The notes under the pieces are model-generated. The model worked only from the letters and a program-made list of their open reading frames with translations, did not search any database and was not told the DNA's origin. A program made the translations under genes and the position numbers. Of a stretch of 20,608 nt of DNA, positions 15,108 through 20,608 are shown piece after piece (the first letter of the stretch is position 1; each line of letters begins with the position of its first letter). This stretch comes from JBLYYQ01 sp048550035 (GTDB lineage Bacteria; Nitrospinota_A; UBA7883; JBLYYQ01), in NCBI GenBank assembly GCA_048550035.1, contig JBLYYQ010000072.1:1-20608 (forward strand), written 5' to 3'.

Positions 15108-15136
15108 TTTTTAAAACTGTCACAGGTAAGTATAAT
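15108..15136 (+). promoter_or_regulatory. Promoter of the LeuT-like operon, with an overlapping opposite -10
   Basis: A perfect TATAAT (15131-15136) lies 42 nt before the ATG at 15179, with a weak TTTTTA-like -35 about 17 nt upstream. The same bases read TATACT on the minus strand (complement of 15129-15134), a good -10 pointing towards larE. The two -10 elements therefore overlap. Confidence 0.55.
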
Positions 15137-15178
15137 TTACTGTTGTGGGAATTAAATCTTCTGAAAAGAGGTAAGGGT

Positions 15179-16735
15179 ATGATAAGAGAGAGCTGGACTA
15201 GTCGTTTGGGGATAATAATGGCGGTTGCAGGCTCAGCGGTTGGTCTTGGTAATTTTTTAAGGTTTCCTTCGCAAGCTATTCAAAATGGTGGCGGTGCGTT
15301 TATGATTCCATATACTATTGCACTACTCGTGCTTGCGATTCCGCTTTGTTGGGTTGAGTGGACTATAGGGAGGCATGGCGGAAGTCATGGTCATGGCTCA
15401 GGACCTGGGATATTAAACAGTTTCTGGAATCACCCGGTAGCTAGATATGCAGGGATACTTGGTATATTTATCCCTCTTGTGATTTATATGTATTATGTTT
15501 ACATTGAATCTTGGTGTTTAGCATTTTCTATTTTTTCGTTAACCGGTTCGTTAACTGATGCGGCAGCTCAATCAGATGTTGCGCAATTTTTATCATCATA
15601 CCAAGGGGTGACAACCAGTGATTGGTTTAGCTCTATATCAATAGCATATAGTTTTTTTCTTATAACATTTACAATTAACTTTTTTTTTATCTATCAAGGA
15701 GTGGCCAAAGGGATTGAGATCATAAGTAAGATAGCGATGCCACTGTTAGTTATTATCGGTCTTCTTTTGGTGGTACGAATACTTTCTCTTTCGCCGGCTG
15801 ATTATCTTAATCCAGATTGGAGCGTTGCTAAGGGGTTTGGATTTTTCTGGAACCCTGATCTTTCTGCACTGTTAGATGCTAAGGTCTGGCTTGCTGCCAC
15901 AGGTCAGATTTTTTTCACCGCATCAGTTGGTCTTGGAGTTATTATAACTTACGCAAGTTACTTAAGGAAAGATGATGATATTACATTATCGTCGTTAACA
16001 TCGATCTCAATCAATGAGTTTCTAGAGGTGGTAATAGGAGCGTCAATTGCGATTCCTGCTGCATATATATTTTTCGGACCAGAAGGTGCCATCCAGATCG
16101 GCAATAGTGGTGCATTCAATATCGGATTTGTCACAATGCCGGAAGTTTTTGCTAATATCCCATTCTCAGGACTATTCTCATTTATATGGTTCTTTTTACT
16201 CTTCTTAGCAGGTGTGACCTCCTCTATCTCGATGCTTCAGCCTGGTGTATCATTTCTAGAAGATGAACTTGGCTGTTCACGAAAAAGATCGATCATATAC
16301 CTTGGGATTTTTACCTTTATTGGTGGACATATTGTTATATTCTTACTTGATAAAGGGGCGCTTGATCTATTTGATTTCTGGGGCGGTACTCTTGCTATTG
16401 TAATCTTTGCAACTATTGAGGTTATAATATTCGGGTGGGTTTTTGGAGTCGATAAAGGCTTTAAAGAGCTACATAGAGGGGCTGATTTACAGGTTCCATT
16501 ATTTTTTAAGATTATTATCAAATATGTTACACCACTATATCTGATTACAATTTTAGCAGTATGGTTCTATCAAGATGCAGTCAACTTCATTCCAAATCCG
16601 TCTGACCCTAATTTTTATTATCATCTATTTATTCTAGGCTCGCTTGCAACTATATTTGCAACTATATTTTTTGCTGTATGGCTAGGAGAAAGAAGAGGGG
16701 CATTTAATAAAGATTACAGTAAGGAGCAACTATGA
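15179..16735 (+). CDS. LeuT-type sodium:amino acid symporter (NSS/SNF family)
   Basis: Sodium-coupled uptake of an amino acid across the inner membrane; 518 aa, about 12 hydrophobic segments. From memory it aligns along its length with Aquifex LeuT: AGSAVGLGNFLRFP (TM1), NGGGAFMIPY, YYVYIESW (TM3), GQIFFTASVGLGVIITYASY (TM6), SINEFLEV (TM7), AGVTSSISMLQP (TM8) and FLEDEL. Sodium-site residues are kept: Ala20, Asn25, the FFT threonine, the TM7 Asn, and Thr-Ser in TM8. The TM7 glutamate that corresponds to LeuT Glu290 is present, which predicts chloride independence. Pocket residues differ: Asn21 to Ser, Val104 to Ile, Phe259 to Leu and Ile359 to Met (LeuT numbering), so the substrate is not assigned. 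The ATG at 15179 is preceded by GAGGTAAGGG and matches the LeuT N-terminus; an upstream TTG at 15143 is rejected. The stop overlaps the next small ORF by 4 nt. Confidence 0.93.
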   Translation: MIRESWTSRLGIIMAVAGSAVGLGNFLRFPSQAIQNGGGAFMIPYTIALLVLAIPLCWVEWTIGRHGGSHGHGSGPGILNSFWNHPVARYAGILGIFIPLVIYMYYVYIESWCLAFSIFSLTGSLTDAAAQSDVAQFLSSYQGVTTSDWFSSISIAYSFFLITFTINFFFIYQGVAKGIEIISKIAMPLLVIIGLLLVVRILSLSPADYLNPDWSVAKGFGFFWNPDLSALLDAKVWLAATGQIFFTASVGLGVIITYASYLRKDDDITLSSLTSISINEFLEVVIGASIAIPAAYIFFGPEGAIQIGNSGAFNIGFVTMPEVFANIPFSGLFSFIWFFLLFLAGVTSSISMLQPGVSFLEDELGCSRKRSIIYLGIFTFIGGHIVIFLLDKGALDLFDFWGGTLAIVIFATIEVIIFGWVFGVDKGFKELHRGADLQVPLFFKIIIKYVTPLYLITILAVWFYQDAVNFIPNPSDPNFYYHLFILGSLATIFATIFFAVWLGERRGAFNKDYSKEQL

Positions 16736-16896
16736 GTTTTGCAGGTATTCTGACTATGCTAACAAGTATGATAGCGATCATCTCCCTCAATCTCTTCTGT
16801 TTCGGGAAAATATTAAAGCTTAACAATCAGCAGATGAAAAGAATTAAATCGTTAGAAGAGATTGAAACCAAAGATCATGATTCTACTGCTGGTTAA
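16732..16896 (+). CDS. 54-aa single-helix membrane protein, possible transporter small subunit
   Basis: The ATG lies inside the transporter stop (ATGA overlap), with GGAG in the preceding codons as ribosome site, so it is likely co-translated. Residues 3-24 form one hydrophobic helix (GILTMLTSMIAIISLNLFCFG), followed by a charged tail of about 30 residues that looks like an amphipathic or coiled-coil helix and then a soft end. Corynebacterium MetP, another NSS transporter, needs a small single-helix subunit, MetS, encoded directly downstream. Size, topology and position match that arrangement, but I see no clear sequence similarity. The 3' end overlaps the next gene. It could instead be an unrelated short membrane peptide. 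Confidence 0.7.
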   Translation: MSFAGILTMLTSMIAIISLNLFCFGKILKLNNQQMKRIKSLEEIETKDHDSTAG

Positions 16897-17470
16897 ACAT
16901 ATTGAGAAGCTAGCAGAGTCTTATCAAAAATTTGTATACTCTGAAGATATTGATAATCATTTCTTGAAGAGTAGAGGGATTGAAGCGGTTATTCTAGATC
17001 ATGATGGGCTGCTAAGTGGGTTTCGAGATCCTAAACCAGATAGTGAAGGGATAAGGATGCTCAATATGTTAATCAAAGATTACGGTAAGAATAGACTTTT
17101 TGTCCTTTCTAACTCTCTATCAATGAAGCGTGAACGGGCCAGCTATTTTTTAAAAAATTTTCCGACAGTAAAATATATCGAAGCTGCAAACAAACCTAAT
17201 ATCGAAGGATTACTAATTGCAGAAAATCTTTCAGCTACCAAGCGAGAGAAGATAGCTGTGATTGATGATGGAATATCAACAGGGATTCTTATGGCAATAG
17301 TAGGTGGTGCTTATCCCATCTATTCAAAGAGAAGAGGTGATCTACATGAGTCCTTTAAACATCGATTGCTACGATTAGCCACCACTTTACCTTCGATTTT
17401 CTTAGTCCGGTTACTTTTCTTTTTCAGAAAGATTTGCCATCTGATAGATAATAAATTCAAGCTAAGTTAA
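16877..17470 (+). CDS. HAD-superfamily phosphatase-like protein, YqeG/GEP4-type
   Basis: A 197-aa cytoplasmic or membrane-associated HAD-like protein. Motif I is ILDHDGLL (Asp41, Asp43; usually DxDNTL). Motif II is VLSNS (Ser78). The motif III Lys is in ANKP (Lys106). Motif IV is AVIDDGISTG (Asp130, Asp131), where the family normally reads GDQxxTD; the second acidic position is Gly. The order and spacing fit the YqeG/phosphatidylglycerophosphate phosphatase branch, but the substrate is unknown. The C-terminus has a hydrophobic, positively charged stretch (about 165-185, with IFLVRLLFFFRKI), suggesting membrane contact. The ATG at 16877 is inside the 54-aa gene; a TTG at 16862 would add five residues. 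Neither has a strong ribosome site, so coupling is likely. It is the last gene before a convergent membrane protein gene. Confidence 0.75.
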   Translation: MILLLVKHIEKLAESYQKFVYSEDIDNHFLKSRGIEAVILDHDGLLSGFRDPKPDSEGIRMLNMLIKDYGKNRLFVLSNSLSMKRERASYFLKNFPTVKYIEAANKPNIEGLLIAENLSATKREKIAVIDDGISTGILMAIVGGAYPIYSKRRGDLHESFKHRLLRLATTLPSIFLVRLLFFFRKICHLIDNKFKLS

Positions 17471-17478
17471 GGCTTGAA
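17456..17478 (-). terminator. Probable terminator of the minus-strand membrane protein gene
   Basis: A 7-bp perfect stem, TTCAAGC / GCTTGAA, with a 9-nt loop. On the minus strand it is followed by TTTATTAT, and it lies 20 nt after the stop at 17499. It overlaps the end of the convergent HAD gene. There is no T tract on the plus side. Confidence 0.5.
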
Positions 17479-17498
17479 GTCAGTAGTACCCAAAGAGA

Positions 17499-18647
17499 TT
17501 ATTTTTGAGTTACAATCGCAATAGCAAAGTTTTTTCCTGAGCCACGATCTTTGCCACTAAAGACTTTCACACTATATCTTTTAGGATCAGTATGTGCGCC
17601 ACTCTCTCCTTTTGCAGATTGAAACTGTTTTATTCCTCGTTGTAGTAAATCTTGGAGTTGCTCCTTGGATTTAGGCCAGAGATCAACTCTCATAGAGATT
17701 AGTTCATTTTCTGGCAGACTGTCGAGTGCTTCTTGATTGTAACTGCCAACCGTTTTTTTAAGGAGATCAAGTGACAAGTTAACTGCCTCAATAAAGACGT
17801 ACGCTCGAACATAGCGACCGCTCGCTTTAGAAGGGAGGTCTGGAATTGATTGTTCAGCTACTGAGGATGGTAACTCGTCTGGGAACGGTGGAATCACTGA
17901 CTGATTCGATAGCCGATTACGATCAGTTGGATTTACAAGTTCTGGCGCTTGCCCCAACTCAGGGGAGAGTTGATAGTAAGCAGCAGTCATAAGCAACATA
18001 ATGAATTGATTAGCGAATAGGATAGGGACTACTAAGAATATTAAAGGTACGGCAATAAGATAAACAATGAGAAAAATTAAACATAGCCTTAGCGGTGCTT
18101 TTGCGAATTTGCTACATGAACCCTTTATAGCTGGCCAAACTGAGACTCTTTTTTCATATATCTCAAGAAAAACAAAGATACATGCCATATATATAATTGC
18201 TACAACAATAGCAGTAACTATACCTACTGACAGAAGGATTAGAGGGAATTCTGTCATATGTGCGGCTTCTCCTGTCTCTCCCATTTGGGTAATAAGAGGC
18301 CAGAAGCTAGCAAATCCTACGACAAATAGTGGAATCATTGCAAGCATTGTAAATAGAGTAGGAACAATATACCCTAAAAAATTTGCAAGAAAGTTATCAA
18401 ACCCTCTAAATAGAGTGTCAAACGGAACAGCCTCCCCTTTGATAGCTCTACTCATAACCATAAATATTCCAGCAAAAAGCGGACCTGTAATTATAGGAAA
18501 AATCAGAATACCGATGATAGGAATGTACCCAACTATCGTTACGATTAGCCAGGAGACCATAGGGTAAATCATGGTAGCAACAAAATTATTTTTTATTGCT
18601 TTACCTGCCTGTTGACAACAATCTATCACATGAAGTTTTTGTTCCAT
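17499..18647 (-). CDS. Unrecognised multi-pass membrane protein with a soluble C-terminal domain
   Basis: A 382-aa protein I cannot assign to a named family with confidence. Residues about 24-225 are membrane-embedded, with hydrophobic stretches near 24-42, 44-64, 87-118, 135-165 and 188-225. The pattern PIITGPLFAGIFMVMSRAIKGEAVPFDTLFRGF (51-83) resembles the conserved segment of several uncharacterised bacterial membrane families, in which a GPL-aG run precedes a basic, Gly-Glu loop and a phenylalanine-rich LFxGF. After a Pro-rich linker (about 226-275), residues 277-382 form a soluble mixed alpha/beta domain (RYVRAYVFIEAVNLSLDLLKK, then RYSVKVFSG and FAIAIVTQK). A clear AGGAAG site 6-11 nt upstream supports the start. 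It follows glgB by 69 nt on the same strand, with no shared function obvious. Confidence 0.7.
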   Translation of the reverse strand: MEQKLHVIDCCQQAGKAIKNNFVATMIYPMVSWLIVTIVGYIPIIGILIFPIITGPLFAGIFMVMSRAIKGEAVPFDTLFRGFDNFLANFLGYIVPTLFTMLAMIPLFVVGFASFWPLITQMGETGEAAHMTEFPLILLSVGIVTAIVVAIIYMACIFVFLEIYEKRVSVWPAIKGSCSKFAKAPLRLCLIFLIVYLIAVPLIFLVVPILFANQFIMLLMTAAYYQLSPELGQAPELVNPTDRNRLSNQSVIPPFPDELPSSVAEQSIPDLPSKASGRYVRAYVFIEAVNLSLDLLKKTVGSYNQEALDSLPENELISMRVDLWPKSKEQLQDLLQRGIKQFQSAKGESGAHTDPKRYSVKVFSGKDRGSGKNFAIAIVTQK

Positions 18648-18716
18648 AAAAATTACTTCCTATTTGAGTTTCTATGTTTCTATATATATCATTTTACTAA
18701 AATAATATAAAAATAG

Positions 18717-20608
18717 TTAATTCTTATCTTTTCTATTCGGTTTAAAAAAGAGTGCTGCCAACGGAGGCAATGTAATACTTATTGAGTATGGTCTATTATG
18801 CCAACTAATATCGTCAGGATATACTCCACCGCTATTGCCGATGTTTGACCCAAAAAAGAGTTCTGAGTCCGAATTTAAGATTTCATCTAGATAGACTTTC
18901 TCACTTAGACCTATTCGATAGTTCTCTCTCGGAGTAGGTGTCATATTAAAAACTCCAATAATATAGTTATCTGGATCTTTTGCCCTGCGGATAAAAGAGA
19001 TCGTAGAGTGTTGATAATCATCACAATCAATCCATTCAAAACCGGCAGGATCTGAATCCAATTGCCAGAGTGCTTCTTCATTTTTATAGAGAGCAGAAAG
19101 AGCTTTCATGAAATGTTGTAGCTTACAGTGTGGTTCATAGTCAAGGAGAGTCCACTCAAGTGATGCATCATAGTTCCATTCGTTAAACTGTCCGATATCG
19201 CTCCCCATAAATAGCAACTTTTTGCCAGGAAAACTATACATATAAGCAAGAAATGTTCTAAGATTTGCAAACTTTTGCCAATTATCGCCTGGCATTTTAC
19301 TAATTAGTGCATTTTTAGAGTGGACTACCTCATCATGGCTTATAGGGAGTATAAAATTTTCAGAGAAAGCATAGAGCATAGCAAAAGTAAGTTTTCCATG
19401 ATGGTATTTTCGATGAATCGGATCTTTCTCAAAGTAATCTAACATATCGTGCATCCACCCCATATTCCATTTAAAGGTGAATCCTAATCCACCGATATAT
19501 GTAGGACGAGATACCCCAGTAAATGAGGTCGATTCTTCTGCGATTGTTATAGCACCTTCAAACTTTTCATGGATCAGAATATTCAACCGTTTCAAAAATT
19601 CGATCGCCTCAATATTTTTGTTATCGCCATATTTATTAGGGAGCCATTCACCCTCTTTTTTAGAGTAGTCAAGATAGAGCATTGAAGCAACAGCATCGAC
19701 TCTAATTCCATCCATATGATAATATTCAATCCAGAATAGTGCAGATGAGATAAGGAAATTTGCAACCTCCCTGCGACCATAGTCAAAAACTAAAGTTCCC
19801 CATTCTTGATTCTCACCAAGCCTTGGATCTTCATGTTCAAAAAGCGCTCTACCAGTGAAGTTACGAAGTCCTTCAGCATCTTTAGGAAAGTGAGCCGGAG
19901 TCCAATCAATGATAACCCCAATGTTTTTAGAATGTAGGAAATTAACAAACCATTTAAAATCATCAGGAGTCCCAAATCTAGAGGTCGGCGCGAAATAGCC
20001 TGTTGTCTGATAGCCCCACGATCCATCATACGGAAACTCTGTTATCGGCATCAATTCAACATGAGTATAGCCGATCATATTGCAATAATCAGCAATAAGT
20101 GGTGCAAGCTGCCGATACGACAACCAATGAATCCAATTTTCAGAGCGAGCCCATGACCCTAGATGTAACTCATATATATTAAGAGGTTCTTCTAGCATAT
20201 TCAGTCTGGTTCGTTTTTCAATCCACTCTTGGTCAGTCCATTTGAAGTCTGATTGATCCCATATAACGGATGCCGTTTTTGGTCTTAGCTCTGCTGCGTA
20301 GCCAAACGGGTCGGTTTTAGTAAATATTGCACCATCGATTGATTTGATCTCAAATTTATAAAGAGTCATTTTTTTAATAGAGGGGATAAATATCTCCCAG
20401 ACGCCTGATGCCCCTAATGAACGCATCTGATAATATCGTCCATCCCAATTAGAGAATGGACCTATAACAGAGACTCGCAATGCTGATGGAGCCCATACAG
20501 TAAAAAGAGTCCCATCAACACCATCGATACTATGTAGGTGTGCTCCTAGTTTCTCATGTATCTTGTAATGAGTCCCTTCGCTAAATAGATGAAGATCTAA
20601 TTCTCCCA
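18717..20608 (-). CDS. glgB: 1,4-alpha-glucan branching enzyme, N-terminus beyond the window
   Basis: Introduces alpha-1,6 branches into glycogen. About 630 codons are visible; the frame remains open to the window edge and the start is outside, so roughly the first 100 residues of the usual 620-730 may be missing. The visible N-terminal CBM48 part reads DLHLFSEGTHYKIHEKLGAH and TVWAPSALRVSVIGPFSNWDGR. The GH13 catalytic barrel has ELHLGSW, ELMPITEFPYDGSWGYQ, DWTPAHFP, DGIRVDAVASML (nucleophile Asp), TIAEEST (acid Glu) and PISHDEVVHSK (transition-state His-Asp). A C-terminal beta domain ends in LPPLAALFFKPN. A TTG at 20480 is not the start, because the homology continues upstream. Other glg genes are not in the window. 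The 69-nt spacer after the stop is very AT-rich, with only a GC-free inverted repeat near 18688-18706. Confidence 0.96.
   Translation of the reverse strand, partial: GELDLHLFSEGTHYKIHEKLGAHLHSIDGVDGTLFTVWAPSALRVSVIGPFSNWDGRYYQMRSLGASGVWEIFIPSIKKMTLYKFEIKSIDGAIFTKTDPFGYAAELRPKTASVIWDQSDFKWTDQEWIEKRTRLNMLEEPLNIYELHLGSWARSENWIHWLSYRQLAPLIADYCNMIGYTHVELMPITEFPYDGSWGYQTTGYFAPTSRFGTPDDFKWFVNFLHSKNIGVIIDWTPAHFPKDAEGLRNFTGRALFEHEDPRLGENQEWGTLVFDYGRREVANFLISSALFWIEYYHMDGIRVDAVASMLYLDYSKKEGEWLPNKYGDNKNIEAIEFLKRLNILIHEKFEGAITIAEESTSFTGVSRPTYIGGLGFTFKWNMGWMHDMLDYFEKDPIHRKYHHGKLTFAMLYAFSENFILPISHDEVVHSKNALISKMPGDNWQKFANLRTFLAYMYSFPGKKLLFMGSDIGQFNEWNYDASLEWTLLDYEPHCKLQHFMKALSALYKNEEALWQLDSDPAGFEWIDCDDYQHSTISFIRRAKDPDNYIIGVFNMTPTPRENYRIGLSEKVYLDEILNSDSELFFGSNIGNSGGVYPDDISWHNRPYSISITLPPLAALFFKPNRKDKN

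Noticed and set aside
15022..15123. N-terminal extension of larE starting at 15123
   Set aside because: The extra 34 residues are hydrophobic and unlike LarE, cover promoter sequence, and would leave only 55 nt to the divergent start at 15179. The ATG at 15021 gives a normal-length protein.
15143..15178. TTG start for the LeuT-like transporter
   Set aside because: The ATG at 15179 has a strong ribosome site and matches the LeuT N-terminus; the TTG has neither.
18067..18567. 166-codon plus-strand frame inside the membrane protein gene
   Set aside because: It is opposite a gene with a good ribosome site and membrane segments; no recognisable domain and no start signal.
18688..18706. Inverted repeat after glgB as a terminator
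   Set aside because: The stem has no G-C pair and no T tract follows on the transcribed strand; chance symmetry in AT-rich DNA is likely.
20478..20480. TTG start for glgB
   Set aside because: In-frame sequence upstream to the window edge still matches the branching-enzyme N-terminal domain, so the gene is cut by the window.

Overview
The window is about 37% G+C by my estimate from a few lines and densely packed. It carries housekeeping and cell-envelope genes of a Gram-negative bacterium: Lnt (apolipoprotein N-acyltransferase) implies an outer membrane with triacylated lipoproteins, RodZ implies an elongated cell with MreB, and PilT implies type IV pilus or twitching machinery. The taxon cannot be fixed from sequence alone. 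The PilT, FHA and LeuT-type proteins would fit a deltaproteobacterial-like or other deep Gram-negative lineage, but this is a guess. I see no insertion sequence, integrase, prophage gene, CRISPR array or rRNA. The tRNA gene encodes its own CCA.

Layout: (1) 1-2465, minus strand: aroE, pilT and the 5' part of a DHH phosphoesterase gene, read in that order. (2) 2608-5173, plus strand: thiE, cinA (overlapping by 4 nt) and rpe. (3) 5176-5292: a tRNA-Gly(GCC) gene with a near-consensus sigma70 promoter. (4) 5388-6167: mscS, bracketed by two hairpins that share the core AGATAGGT. (5) 9257-6221, minus strand: lnt, a possibly frameshifted small ORF, and a CDF metal exporter with an extra C-terminal domain. 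(6) 9333-14166, plus strand: rodZ, a purine nucleoside phosphorylase-like protein with a long basic N-terminal tail, a 19-codon leader ORF abutting the next start, a two-FHA-domain protein, and nadB. (7) larE (minus) and a LeuT-type NSS transporter (plus) diverge from one promoter region. The transporter is followed by an overlapping 54-aa single-helix protein and a HAD-like phosphatase. (8) 20608-17499, minus strand: glgB (cut by the window edge) and an unrecognised multi-pass membrane protein.

Most genes belong to known families: shikimate, thiamine, NAD and pentose-phosphate metabolism, glycogen branching, osmotic protection, metal efflux and lipoprotein maturation. The least conventional parts are the PNP-like fusion with altered catalytic motifs inside the rodZ-PNP-FHA cluster, and the LeuT-like transporter with an overlapping small membrane protein. 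No complete new defence or mobile system is visible.
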